Positions 1 to 8,013 of a DNA stretch of 64,000 bases are shown here, one piece after another (the first letter of the stretch is position 1; each line of letters opens with the position of its first letter). Both the position numbers and the translations under genes were made by a program. Below the pieces are notes generated by a model. The model saw only the letters and a program-made list of their open reading frames with translations. It was not told the DNA's origin and ran no database searches. The stretch comes from Arthrobacter sp. ISL-48 (GTDB lineage Bacteria > Actinomycetota > Actinomycetes > Actinomycetales > Micrococcaceae): contig NZ_JAGGPL010000023.1 of NCBI RefSeq assembly GCF_018613805.1, positions 26,740 to 90,739 of the forward strand, written 5' to 3'.

Positions 1-1
1 C

Positions 2-592
2 CGGCTGCGCGAGTGGGGTCCGGATACGGACCTGATTCGCGGGGTCAGGGTTGGCGACGCGGCGGCGATGGCAGTGCTCTACGAGCGGCATCGGGATCAG
101 GCGCTGAAGTTCGCGCGGGCCTTGATGTCCAGCTCCGAGGACGCCGAGGACGTCCTTCACGAGGCGTTTGCCAAGGCAGTCAGCGCTATACGTAACGGCT
201 ATGGCCCCACGGATATGTTCGGACCGTACCTGAGCACATGTGTGCGATCGGCAGCGAACTCGGTGTGGACAAAGCAGGCCCGGGAGAGGCCTGCCGTGTC
301 CGAAGAATTGGATCCGGGCCCAGTGGAAGACGTAAGCCTGGAACGCGTGCTGTCTGTGTTTGAGCACGACGATATTGCGGCAGCCATGCGGACTTTGCCG
401 GAGCGGTGGCGGACGGTCCTATGGCGTGCAGAAGTGATGGGAGAACCTCCGCGGGTCATTGCCCCGCTGCTGGGCATTGAACCAAATGCGGTATCGGCGT
501 TACTGATCCGCGCTCGGGCCGGGCTCCGTGCCGCCTATGATCTCCGCACGGCCTCAACGGATGGCGCTGGCGAAAAGGGTGAGTTCAATTAG
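2..592 (+). CDS. ECF-type RNA polymerase sigma factor (5' end outside window)
   Basis: The reading frame is open from base 2, so the true start lies upstream; the first ATG at 68 would cut into region 2. The upstream codons read DTDLIRGVRVGDAAAMAVLY, the usual beginning of sigma-70 region 2. Region 2 continues through EDAEDVLHEAFAKAV, and region 4 (LPERWRTVLWRAEVMGEPPR, then a helix-turn-helix with NAVSALLIRAR) reaches nearly to the C-terminus. The protein is closely similar to the sigma factor at 12754-13515 and related to the one at 983-2404, but it lacks the latter's anti-sigma extension. A small gene follows 64 bases downstream. Expected role: directing RNA polymerase to a small set of promoters, possibly the CGTCACGA-N15-GTTA sites nearby (inference). 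Confidence 0.9.
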   Translation, partial: RLREWGPDTDLIRGVRVGDAAAMAVLYERHRDQALKFARALMSSSEDAEDVLHEAFAKAVSAIRNGYGPTDMFGPYLSTCVRSAANSVWTKQARERPAVSEELDPGPVEDVSLERVLSVFEHDDIAAAMRTLPERWRTVLWRAEVMGEPPRVIAPLLGIEPNAVSALLIRARAGLRAAYDLRTASTDGAGEKGEFN

Positions 593-656
593 CGCACGGC
601 GCTGCGGGCCGGGCACTGCGGGCAGCCTCGGCCAAGGAGGGGATGGTGGCATTGAC

Positions 657-854
657 GTGCCGTTGCTGCAGGAGCAGTTGCAGGAGTTGGCCGCCCGGTA
701 TGTGGCGTACAGGGAGGCGTTGTCGGGGCCGTTCGATCCCATCAGGACTTTGGGACTTACAGGGGACATCCTCGCCTCAGTACGCCATATTCTCGCAGCT
801 ACTGGGCACGATGCCGAGGATTGCCCGGTCAATAACGGAAAGGCGCTGCAGTGA
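657..854 (+). CDS. Small protein, member A of a three-paralog family
   Basis: This is a 65-residue protein of unknown function. A strong ribosome binding site (AAGGAGGGG, 634-642) precedes it; GTG at 657 is the best start, and an in-frame ATT at 651 is a less likely alternative. The core AARYVAYREALSGPFDP, followed by a Gly and a helix with DILASVRHIL, aligns with the small proteins at 2542-2775 and 2795-3031. All three share an aromatic-x-x-Tyr motif, a Gly-Pro-hydrophobic-Asp turn and a C-terminal helix. It lies directly behind a sigma-factor gene and is probably cotranscribed. There is no signal peptide or membrane helix, so it is probably cytoplasmic. A role in sigma control is a guess from location. 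Confidence 0.6.
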   Translation: MPLLQEQLQELAARYVAYREALSGPFDPIRTLGLTGDILASVRHILAATGHDAEDCPVNNGKALQ

Positions 855-922
855 TCGACAACACCCCATCGTCTGCATATCGGAGCAGTTCTGCTCTTGC
901 GGTTGCATACCTGGCCTGTCCG

Positions 923-949
923 CGTCACGATTCAGTGGATTCCGGGTTA
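923..949 (+). promoter_or_regulatory. ECF-type promoter for the sigma/anti-sigma fusion gene
   Basis: CGTCACGA at 923-930 and GTTA at 946-949 are separated by exactly 15 bases, the spacing found at five other sites in the first 13 kb. Transcription would begin near 956, giving a leader of about 27 bases before the GTG start at 983. The gene downstream encodes a sigma factor, so positive autoregulation is implied but not proven. Confidence 0.7.
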
Positions 950-982
950 ACATGAGCCAGCTGTTTTGCCTGCTGGGAATGG

Positions 983-2404
983 GTGTTTGGGGCGTCGGAT
1001 GAGGGGTTCAGGATCAATACAACGGAGATTTCGGATGAGGATCTCATCCGTTCCTACCGCACGGGGGACAGCCTTGCCTTGGAAACCCTCTACAGCAGGC
1101 ACCACCAGGCCGGTCTGAAATATGCCCGCCGCCTCATGGCGAACAAGGCTGACGCAGAAGATGTGGCACAGGAGGCGTTCCTTAAAGTAGCTGCAGCAAT
1201 GATGCGAGGCAACGGACCGGAGATAGCATTTAGGCCTTACCTGTTGCGGGCGGTGCGCACCGCAGCGGCCGACCGGTGGGGAAAGCAGGCCAAGGAGACA
1301 CCGACCGACGATACCGGCGATACACCGGTCGAAGATGCTTCCCTGGCCTCGCTGCTGGAGCGTGAAGACCCCGGGCTCGTGATGAAAGCGTTCCAGTCAT
1401 TGCCCGTTCGGTGGATGACCGCCTTGTGGCATGCGGAGGTGGAAAGGGAGCCCCCACGAAGGATCGCCCCTATCTTGGGCATTGAACCAGCTGCCGTCTC
1501 TGCCCTGCTTTTGAGGGCCAGGAAGGGGCTCAGGGAGGCTTATCTCACCGCCTACGCAGAGGCTCCTCCCCGCACCGAGTGCGAACCGACTTTTCCGTAT
1601 CTGGCAGCCACAGTCCTCGGCACGAGCTCTGCCCGGGACCGCCGGAAAGTAAAGGAACACGCCCGCGGCTGTGACGACTGCGCCAAGGTCCTGGCTGAAC
1701 TTACCGACGTCGGAGCGACAATGCGGGCGATACTCGCTCCACTGATCCTGGTTCCGTCCGGCGTTGTCCTTCCTGGTCTCCGGGTTCTCCCCAAAACTGG
1801 CATGTCAACAACACAGGCAGCGGTATTGACCGCGGCGGCGGTCCTCATCGCTGCTGTACCAGTAGCCGCAGCAGGCGGCTTGGCCCTGATCGGCCAATCC
1901 ACACCTGTTCCGCCCCTCACAGCCCAATCGACGGACTGGAGCGTTCCTTCACAACAGCCGGCCCAACTTCCGGCTGAAACCGCTACAGCGGCCCCTGCAC
2001 AGGGGGAAACCGCTGTGGCGCAGGCAGCGGCGGCCACCAAGGCAACGGCCGCACCCGATCAGAGCCCTCCTTTAGCGCCCGGCACCTCGCAGCAATGGGT
2101 CGCCGGAAGTGCTCCTGGCGGGCCAATACAGGCAGGGGATTCGCCCGCGCTGGCCGCGCAGCAGAGTAGGGCCGGGGCTGCTCTGACTCCCGGAGCAACG
2201 CTGGCTCCCGCCTTACCGTCCGCTCCTGTTCACGACCCCCCTCTGGGGACTCAACCGAGTACGCCGACGGCAACTCCAACGGCCGTCCCGACGTACAGCC
2301 CGACAGCGCAAGCCACGGCAACAGCAACGCCCACGTCCATCCAGACCCAACCGCCGGCAGGACCAAGGTGCACTGTGTTCGTGCTCATTTGTCTGACCGG
2401 TTAG
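983..2404 (+). CDS. ECF sigma factor fused to a zinc anti-sigma domain, membrane helix and secreted tail
   Basis: This is a 473-residue protein with a GTG start. Residues about 18-105 are sigma region 2 (DAEDVAQEAFLKVA) and about 120-190 are region 4 (LGIEPAAVSALLLRARKGL). Residues 200-250 resemble a zinc-binding anti-sigma domain: H226, C230 and C233 give the HxxxCxxC signature. A hydrophobic helix at about 279-303 is followed by some 165 residues rich in Pro, Thr, Ala and Gln, predicted to be outside the membrane. Fusions of this kind are known among actinobacterial ECF groups. Sigma and inhibitor share one chain, so activation would need proteolysis or a conformational change transmitted from the tail (inference). 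The ECF promoter at 923-949 lies directly upstream. The extreme C-terminus has two Cys in a hydrophobic stretch. Confidence 0.88.
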   Translation: MFGASDEGFRINTTEISDEDLIRSYRTGDSLALETLYSRHHQAGLKYARRLMANKADAEDVAQEAFLKVAAAMMRGNGPEIAFRPYLLRAVRTAAADRWGKQAKETPTDDTGDTPVEDASLASLLEREDPGLVMKAFQSLPVRWMTALWHAEVEREPPRRIAPILGIEPAAVSALLLRARKGLREAYLTAYAEAPPRTECEPTFPYLAATVLGTSSARDRRKVKEHARGCDDCAKVLAELTDVGATMRAILAPLILVPSGVVLPGLRVLPKTGMSTTQAAVLTAAAVLIAAVPVAAAGGLALIGQSTPVPPLTAQSTDWSVPSQQPAQLPAETATAAPAQGETAVAQAAAATKATAAPDQSPPLAPGTSQQWVAGSAPGGPIQAGDSPALAAQQSRAGAALTPGATLAPALPSAPVHDPPLGTQPSTPTATPTAVPTYSPTAQATATATPTSIQTQPPAGPRCTVFVLICLTG

Positions 2405-2470
2405 GCATCAGCTGTCCAGGCCGGCGCGGGCTGTCTTCACCTCCCCCGCAGTCGGGAAACACCCAGTCAG

Positions 2471-2500
2471 TTCACAGGTTGGGAGATGCCCCTGTAGTAT
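2471..2500 (+). promoter_or_regulatory. Possible housekeeping promoter for the small gene at 2542
   Basis: TTCACA (2471-2476) and TAGTAT (2495-2500) are 18 bases apart, about 40 bases before the ATG at 2542. This fits a sigma-A-type promoter and differs from the CGTCACGA-N15-GTTA element used by the neighbours. Confidence 0.4.
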
Positions 2501-2541
2501 TTTGATTTAGTCAGCATGCGTATCAATTTGAGGTGCTTGGA

Positions 2542-2775
2542 ATGCCCGAAGGATCAAGCGGGCGGCTCGCCGTTTCGGTGGGTCAACAGGAATACGAACG
2601 TCTTACCGCTTCATGGGCGGCCTACCGGGAGGCGGTCGAACCGCTGGCCGGTCCCATTGACCCTGTCCTCGCGATGCAACGTTCCGGTGTTGTTCTCCGG
2701 TCGGTAGAAAAGTTCCTTGGCACGGTGACGATTGACCGGGAGACCGAGGCAGAAGACGGCACCGCGGGGGAGTAG
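2542..2775 (+). CDS. Small protein, member B of a three-paralog family
   Basis: This is a 77-residue protein of unknown function. ATG at 2542 is preferred over the in-frame GTG at 2533 because a GAGG ribosome binding site (2530-2533) sits 8 bases ahead. The core SWAAYREAVEPLAGPIDP, followed by a helix containing SGVVLRSVEKFLG, aligns with the products at 657-854 and 2795-3031. There is no signal peptide, membrane helix or metal-binding motif. It lies between the sigma/anti-sigma fusion and the convergent third paralog, so two of the three copies meet tail to tail with a 19-base gap. Confidence 0.7.
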   Translation: MPEGSSGRLAVSVGQQEYERLTASWAAYREAVEPLAGPIDPVLAMQRSGVVLRSVEKFLGTVTIDRETEAEDGTAGE

Positions 2776-2794
2776 GGACCAGCGGCAAGCCTGC

Positions 2795-3031
2795 TCAGGG
2801 GACTGAGTGGTCGCCAATCTGTTCGGAGGTGATCACATCCCCGACGGCGTGCAAGAGTGCACCGGTGCGGTTGAGGGCCTCGACAAGATCGATGGGCCCA
2901 TTGTCCGGGTCGGTCGCGGAGCAGTACTCGGACCAGTGGCGCTTGAGCCGCCCAATCTGCAGGGCTCCGACGGCGACAGTCGGCACCATCGTGTCGTGGA
3001 TATTCACCGTCTGGTCCTTTATTTTCGTCAT
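2795..3031 (-). CDS. Small protein, member C of a three-paralog family, ECF-controlled
   Basis: This is a 78-residue protein of unknown function, with ATG at 3031. The core HWSEYCSATDPDNGPIDL and a following helix (NRTGALLHAVGDVI) match the two paralogs at 657-854 and 2542-2775. The N-terminal 30 residues differ. An ECF-type promoter (3039-3065) ends only 7 bases before the ATG, so the transcript should start at or within a base or two of the start codon and be translated leaderless. This ties at least one member of the family to the same sigma factor that controls the two large surface proteins. Confidence 0.75.
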   Translation of the reverse strand: MTKIKDQTVNIHDTMVPTVAVGALQIGRLKRHWSEYCSATDPDNGPIDLVEALNRTGALLHAVGDVITSEQIGDHSVP

Positions 3032-3038
3032 GCCTGGC

Positions 3039-3065
3039 TAACCAGTTGGAGAAGCTTTCGTGACG
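3039..3065 (-). promoter_or_regulatory. ECF-type promoter, leaderless start of small protein C
   Basis: Read on the minus strand, CGTCACGA (3065-3058), 15 bases, then GTTA (3042-3039). The ATG begins 7 bases after GTTA, which coincides with the expected transcription start. Confidence 0.68.
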
Positions 3066-3094
3066 CTCATTTCGCTTGTTGTACGGCAAAAGTC

Positions 3095-3133
3095 AGGCCC
3101 GGTCTGACCGCACGTGGCGGTCAGGCCGGGCCT
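3095..3133 (-). terminator. Rho-independent terminator of the first surface-protein gene
   Basis: A 16-bp stem (AGGCCCGGTCTGACCG pairing with CGGTCAGGCCGGGCCT, one wobble pair) encloses a 7-base loop. On the minus strand it is followed by GACTTTTGCC, giving a short U run. It lies 45 bases past the stop codon at 3178. Confidence 0.75.
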
Positions 3134-3177
3134 GGATCTCTTCGGGAGCTGGTTCCGGTTTTAGTGGGTTTGTTGTG

Positions 3178-6100
3178 TTACATGGAGGCCCTGCGTCGGC
3201 GGAACGCGAGGATTGTTCCTCCGCCTAGCAGTGCGAAGAGTGCCAGCAGGGCGAGGCCTGAGACGTTCGCTCCGGTGTATGCCAGTCCCGCAGGAGTAGT
3301 GACGGGGTTGGATGTGCACAGGGGATTGCCCGTAACGCACGTACGAGCGCCACCCGCACCCTCGGAACCGACCGGGTCAAGGAAGTTCCCCAGCGCATGG
3401 TTGCCCTGGTCCGCGTATTCCTTGACCTTTGCTGTGTAGGTCACTTTCACGGTTTGGCCAGCACTCACGCTGCCGCTCACAGTGAACCTGCCATCTGTAA
3501 TGTCAGTTACCCTCAGGGCCGGATCCGAAGATACTGGCGCTGACGTTATTGTGGCGTCATCGAGGACATCGGTGAGGTCATCGATGAAAGCGACCGCGGA
3601 GGCACCCTGTCCCGTGCTCTTGAAGGTCAGGGTGTACGCCAGTGTCTGACCGGCGGACACTGTGGTGCCCGATGCCGGATCAACGCTCTTGCTGACACTG
3701 AGCTCCGAGACCAACTGGCCGGTGTTGCAGCCCACAGCGGTGTCGCAGGTCCCACCCGGGCTGGTCGGGGTGATGACGTTATCGATCTTTCCGTCGCCGG
3801 TGCCCAGTGGGGCGACGGTGACGGAGTAGGTGATCGTGACATCGGCCCCGACTGGCAGGTCACCGGTCCAGGCCAGCGTCTTGGCCATGGCATCGAACGT
3901 GGCGGTTCCCGCGGACGCTGTCGCGTCGTTGTTGAACGCTGCGTCGTCCAGGACCTTGGACAGGTCATCGGTTGCCGTGACCGCGGTCAGGGCGCCGGGA
4001 CCGGTCTGCTTGACGTGGACCGTGTAGGTGATCTTCTGGCCCGGTGCGACCGTGGAACCTGAGGTCGGGTCCGAGGTCTTGCTGACCGTGTAGGCACCCA
4101 CCGGGTGGGTCGTTGTGCAGTCCGGGGTTTGCCCGTTGACGGGAACGCAACCATCCGAGGTCACTACGTTGGTCAGGGTCTGGTCCCCGGCCGGAAGTGC
4201 TTTGACCGTCACGGAGTAAGTGATGGTCGCCTTTCCTCCGACGGGTACCGTGCCGTTCCAGGAGAGCCCGCTGCCGGCCACACTGACGCTGCCGGTTGAG
4301 GCGACGGCGTCGTTGTTGTAGTCGGCGTCATCGAGCACCTTGGTCAGGTCATCTGTGAAGGACGCGGCAGCCGGAACGGACCCGGTCTGCGTGACCGCCA
4401 CCGTGTAGGTGACCTTCTGCCCGGGAACAACCGTGGAACCGGATGCTGGGTCGGAGGTCTTCACGGTGGTGTAGTTCGCGACCTCGATCCCCGCCTGGTC
4501 GGCGTTGATCGTCGCTGCGATCTGGGAATCGGCAGGAGTGTCCGCGGTTGCGGAGGCGGTGTTCACGAACGTTGAGGCCACACCGGCACCGAGGGTAATG
4601 GTGAACTCGTGGGTCTCTGTGGCGCCAGGTGCCAGGGAGGCGATGGTGAAGCCGCCCTCAGCCGCGTACTTGTCGTCCGCGACCACAACGTTGGTCAGGG
4701 TGCCCTGGCCGGTGTTCTCCATGGTGATCCGGTAGTTGACCTGGTCCCCGGTGCGGAAAGCGGGGTAGTCCTCGACGGTGTTCGCGTCATGCCAGGTACC
4801 GGCAGCATCCTGGACGTACTTCTTCAGCGACGCCGAGTAGTAGTTCGCGATGCTGATCGGTGCGGAGGTGCGCATCACCAGTTCGGTGTGTTCCGCCCTG
4901 GCCTGCGCCCGGTTGACCAGGATGTCACCGCCCTTGGCCCCGGTGGTCTGGATGCTGACCTTGAAGGCCTGTGTGGCACCAGGTGCCAGTGCCGGGCCGA
5001 TCACACGGACAGCCGTCGGGTTCGCCGGCTGAACAGTGGTCCAGCCCGCGGTGTTACCTGTCACGTTTCCGGCTGAACCGTTGGCGGCGTTGGCCGGGTC
5101 ATCGTTGAGCGTTCCCGGATCGGCGGTGGTGTAGTACACCGTGGACCCGGCCACAGCGGTGACTCCGGTCAGGGCGTAGGAACCGCTGTAGGAGGTGCCG
5201 CGGCCGTCACCGGTGTACGGCAGGATGTCGATCGTGTCGGTGAACGCCTGCGGCGTCGGATCAGCCGAACGCAGCGTCACAGTCCATGAACCCGCACCGG
5301 AACCGTCACCGTTCACATTCGGGATGAACGCCTCATCAGCGGTTTTACCGATGGTGGTGAAGCCGTTTGTCGCGGCGGTGACCTGTGCGGATGCTGACCT
5401 GCTGATGCCGGCGTAGGTAGCGGTGGCGGAGTTGGTGAGCGTCTGCCCGGGGGTGACGGTGCTGTCGGCGACTGCCTGGTAGGTCAGTGCGTGATTGGCG
5501 TTCGTGCCGACTCCGTTCAGTGTCCAGGTCAGGACCTGCTGTCCGGATCCGTTCGTGGTCACGGCAGGTGCCGGACTGGCCGACGCGGCAACGTAGGTCA
5601 TGCCTGTCGGGAGGGTGTCGACGATCTGGTAGCCGTCGACTGTTGCCGGGATTGCACCGGAGCCGTTCGCCGCGTAGGTGAGCGTGTAGGTGGCCGGAAT
5701 GCCGGGGGTGACGACGCTTCGGTCAACGGACTTGACGATCGCGGGCGTCGCCGTGACGACGCGCAGCACATCGCGGAAGCCCGTGGTGCAGGGGTATCGC
5801 GATCCCGGGGTGGGTGTGATGCAGCCGGTGGCGTTCCACCAGTTGTTCAGCGGCGCATCCATGACGCCGGAGAAGAAGGACCACACGTCTGTGCCTGCCG
5901 GAGTACCCGGCCTGATCACTTGAGACACAACCGGGGTGAGGTTCGGGTAGTTCGAGAACTTCTCGAACTGTCCCTGGGTACCGGTGATGCGCATCGCCTT
6001 GACGGTGGTGAGGTCGGCGGGCCCGGTTGTCGTCCAGCCACTACTCGAACCACAATCGAAGCCGTTCGGGTCATACCCGGCGCTGGCGGGATCGAGGTGC

Positions 6101-7479
6101 GCGTCGTTGCCGACGTAGTACTCGGTGGTTGTCCCGATGCCTGCGGCGGCGGGCTGACCCCAGCTCCACCCGGCGAAGGTCACGTATTTCGTGTCCAGGG
6201 CCGTGCACATGCCCACGATCCTGTCATCGGGCCGGTCGGTGTGAAGCTGCAGTGCCGTGTCCATGTACTGCCCAACGGTTGAACCCGCGGCAACACGGTA
6301 GGTGTCGTCCCAGGTCGTGCCGCCGCTGCCGGTGTAGCCGCGGCCCCAGCCCGACGAGTAGATCCCGGGCGTGGTCCAGGCCTTGGATTCGGTGTTGTTG
6401 GACGGGTCATCCTGCACTGTCTGGCCGGTCGTCGACGTGTACGTCGGGGCGTTGGACGTCAGGAGAGCTGACCCCTGGGATGCAGTGTTCACCCGCACCC
6501 AGATCGATCCTGAAGTCAGTGCCATCTGGTCAACGGGCAGCCGGTTGCCGGCCGAGTCCAGCGTCGGCGGGTTAGCCGGCGCGTAGTCGATCCCGGAGAT
6601 CGTCAGCTGAAAGGTGGTCGGACCCGTCTGCGTGATGGTGCAGGTGGTTGCGGGAGACGTCATCTGGTTGGCCGGGTGTGTGCCTCCGGACCACGGATGG
6701 CCATCAGCTGCCCCCGGGCCCTGGAAGGGCGTGCAGCCCTTCGGGTCGACCGAGATCGCGCCGCCCTGCGGGGAGGCGATGTTCAGGTTATAGGTAACCG
6801 TCTGCGGGCCCGCTTCGCTGCGCAGGGCCCTGCTCAACGTCCACTCGTAGTCGATCAGGAAACCGCCGTCGCCCTGCGAGTACATCGGGGTGCCGGTACC
6901 CCAGCGCATGTCCATCGCAAAGGGATTCACAATGTTCAGTGGAGGCAGGGCGGCGCTCTTGCCGTTGATAGTCCCTGTTGCGCTCACCTGTGCTCCGGTC
7001 GGGCCGTCGACGACGACGGGTACCTGGAGCGCGACCGCCGTACCTTCGTTGTGGGTGCCCAGATTACAGGTAAGGGTCTTCTTGTCTGCTGACAGTGTTG
7101 ACGCCGGCGTCACGCCGGTGGTCAAACAGGCGTCTGGAAGCCGTTCGAACACCCCATTGGTGAGCGTGATATCCAGGGTAACGTTATCGACCGGGGCGTT
7201 GGCGGGCGCGGTCGCGTCGTCGTTGACGTTGATCCGCCACTCGCCTGTGACCACGTCTCCGGAGGCCACCTGCGCCGGTGTGTTGTCGGCCCATCGTGCA
7301 GTGATCTCATTCACCGGTGCGGCAAAGGCCGGCACCGTGTTGGCCATGAACAACAGCCCCAGCAGAAGTGCCAGGACTACGGACCCGGCTAGCGTTCGGT
7401 TTGTCCCGAGTTGACCCAGCAGCGTACCGCCCGGCGGCGAGGCCCAGAGGCGGCTGCGCCTCTGATGCATTCCTATCAT
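3178..7479 (-). CDS. Large LAYTG-anchored surface protein with DUF11-type repeats
   Basis: This is a 1433-residue secreted protein. An N-terminal signal peptide with a basic start and a hydrophobic core ends near VPAFA. A large beta-rich region is followed by about five Ig-like repeats of the DUF11 type. The last three (about 130 residues each) begin with variants of KTSDPASGSTVVPGQKVTYT and contain a VLDDA motif. The C-terminus is a sortase signal: LAYTG at about 1399-1403, a hydrophobic segment, then FRRRR. LAXTG is the motif of class E sortases in high-GC Gram-positives; no sortase gene is in the window. ATG at 7479 has AGGGGA ahead. Two or three ECF-type promoters lie upstream (7637-7700, 7941-7967). 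Likely role: cell-wall adhesin or coat protein; the ligand is unknown. Confidence 0.88.
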   Translation of the reverse strand: MIGMHQRRSRLWASPPGGTLLGQLGTNRTLAGSVVLALLLGLLFMANTVPAFAAPVNEITARWADNTPAQVASGDVVTGEWRINVNDDATAPANAPVDNVTLDITLTNGVFERLPDACLTTGVTPASTLSADKKTLTCNLGTHNEGTAVALQVPVVVDGPTGAQVSATGTINGKSAALPPLNIVNPFAMDMRWGTGTPMYSQGDGGFLIDYEWTLSRALRSEAGPQTVTYNLNIASPQGGAISVDPKGCTPFQGPGAADGHPWSGGTHPANQMTSPATTCTITQTGPTTFQLTISGIDYAPANPPTLDSAGNRLPVDQMALTSGSIWVRVNTASQGSALLTSNAPTYTSTTGQTVQDDPSNNTESKAWTTPGIYSSGWGRGYTGSGGTTWDDTYRVAAGSTVGQYMDTALQLHTDRPDDRIVGMCTALDTKYVTFAGWSWGQPAAAGIGTTTEYYVGNDAHLDPASAGYDPNGFDCGSSSGWTTTGPADLTTVKAMRITGTQGQFEKFSNYPNLTPVVSQVIRPGTPAGTDVWSFFSGVMDAPLNNWWNATGCITPTPGSRYPCTTGFRDVLRVVTATPAIVKSVDRSVVTPGIPATYTLTYAANGSGAIPATVDGYQIVDTLPTGMTYVAASASPAPAVTTNGSGQQVLTWTLNGVGTNANHALTYQAVADSTVTPGQTLTNSATATYAGISRSASAQVTAATNGFTTIGKTADEAFIPNVNGDGSGAGSWTVTLRSADPTPQAFTDTIDILPYTGDGRGTSYSGSYALTGVTAVAGSTVYYTTADPGTLNDDPANAANGSAGNVTGNTAGWTTVQPANPTAVRVIGPALAPGATQAFKVSIQTTGAKGGDILVNRAQARAEHTELVMRTSAPISIANYYSASLKKYVQDAAGTWHDANTVEDYPAFRTGDQVNYRITMENTGQGTLTNVVVADDKYAAEGGFTIASLAPGATETHEFTITLGAGVASTFVNTASATADTPADSQIAATINADQAGIEVANYTTVKTSDPASGSTVVPGQKVTYTVAVTQTGSVPAAASFTDDLTKVLDDADYNNDAVASTGSVSVAGSGLSWNGTVPVGGKATITYSVTVKALPAGDQTLTNVVTSDGCVPVNGQTPDCTTTHPVGAYTVSKTSDPTSGSTVAPGQKITYTVHVKQTGPGALTAVTATDDLSKVLDDAAFNNDATASAGTATFDAMAKTLAWTGDLPVGADVTITYSVTVAPLGTGDGKIDNVITPTSPGGTCDTAVGCNTGQLVSELSVSKSVDPASGTTVSAGQTLAYTLTFKSTGQGASAVAFIDDLTDVLDDATITSAPVSSDPALRVTDITDGRFTVSGSVSAGQTVKVTYTAKVKEYADQGNHALGNFLDPVGSEGAGGARTCVTGNPLCTSNPVTTPAGLAYTGANVSGLALLALFALLGGGTILAFRRRRASM

Positions 7480-7636
7480 TCTGTTCCCCTATTTTTTCAT
7501 CGGACAGGGAATGCAAGACCCTGGCCGGAAAGAGACCAGCCAGCGGATCAGAACGTCTGCAAGTCGACGATCTGAGCAAACCCGGAACCGCATGTTGAGA
7601 CGCAAAGGCTCCCCTTGCGCCGTGCTCACATGGGGA

Positions 7637-7663
7637 TAACCTGCGGGGAATCATTTCGTGACG
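7637..7663 (-). promoter_or_regulatory. ECF-type promoter P1 of the first surface-protein gene
   Basis: Minus strand: CGTCACGA (7663-7656), 15 bases, GTTA (7640-7637). The predicted leader to the ATG at 7479 is about 150 bases. It is in tandem with the promoter at 7674-7700, 37 bases away. Confidence 0.65.
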
Positions 7664-7673
7664 GAAGGTCTAT

Positions 7674-7700
7674 TAACGGTGTAGAAGCGGAATCGTGACG
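7674..7700 (-). promoter_or_regulatory. ECF-type promoter P2 of the first surface-protein gene
   Basis: Minus strand: CGTCACGATTC beginning at 7700 and GTTA at 7677-7674, with 15 bases between CGTCACGA and GTTA. The extended ACGTCACGATTC block is identical to that of the promoter at 12442-12468. Confidence 0.68.
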
Positions 7701-7793
7701 TCAGGCGCACGCAAGTTCCGCACCCGTGCTTGTGCTGCGCCGCAGGATCGTCGCAGGTCGAGCCGACGCGGGAAGGATTGGAAGTGAATGGTT

Positions 7794-7841
7794 GGACGGG
7801 CGGGTCTGTCGGGTGTCTCACGTCCGCGGCCCCGCCCGTCC
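7794..7841. repeat. Perfect 11-bp inverted repeat
   Basis: GGACGGGCGGG (7794-7804) pairs with CCCGCCCGTCC (7831-7841) across a 26-base loop. It sits about 95 bases downstream, on the minus strand, of the promoter at 7941-7967. It could therefore end a short non-coding RNA or structure the leader of the surface-protein mRNA. There is no U run. Confidence 0.5.
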
Positions 7842-7940
7842 CCGCCCGGGGCTGGGATAGTATCCGGTCGGTCGTGCGGGGCGTCTACCGGCGGGTCGGG
7901 GGACCTTTGGTGGACAGGCATGGAATCCCGCACAGGTGTA

Positions 7941-7967
7941 TAACCTTCACTCCGCCGAATCATGACG
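7941..7967 (-). promoter_or_regulatory. ECF-type promoter P3 (variant)
   Basis: Minus strand: CGTCATGATTC beginning at 7967 (one change from CGTCACGATTC) and GTTA at 7944-7941 with the same 15-base spacing. The predicted start is near 7934. It may drive a third transcript of the surface gene or a short RNA ending at the inverted repeat. Confidence 0.5.
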
Positions 7968-8013
7968 CAACTCATGGCGACGGCGAAGTTTCCTTAAAAC
8001 CGCCTGCCCCGGA

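Larger units (their letters stand above)
7480..8013. other. Regulatory intergenic region with tandem ECF promoters
   Basis: This 534-base stretch holds three minus-strand ECF-type promoters and one long inverted repeat, listed separately. A minus-strand open frame (7673-7921 from its ATG, 82 codons) is Pro/Arg-rich, has no clear ribosome binding site and overlaps the promoter at 7674-7700, so I do not call it a gene. Confidence 0.55.

Noticed and set aside
952..1002. 16-codon leader peptide (ATG 952) before the sigma/anti-sigma fusion
   Set aside because: The predicted transcription start (about 956) lies after this ATG and there is no ribosome binding site, so it is probably not translated.
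5491..6282. 263-codon plus-strand open frame inside the first surface-protein gene
   Set aside because: Antisense to a protein with a signal peptide, repeats and sorting signal; the frame is Arg/Gly-rich noise.
7673..7975. Minus-strand frame of up to 100 codons upstream of the first surface-protein gene
   Set aside because: Pro/Arg-rich, no good ribosome binding site, overlaps two ECF promoters and an inverted repeat; better explained as leader or non-coding RNA.
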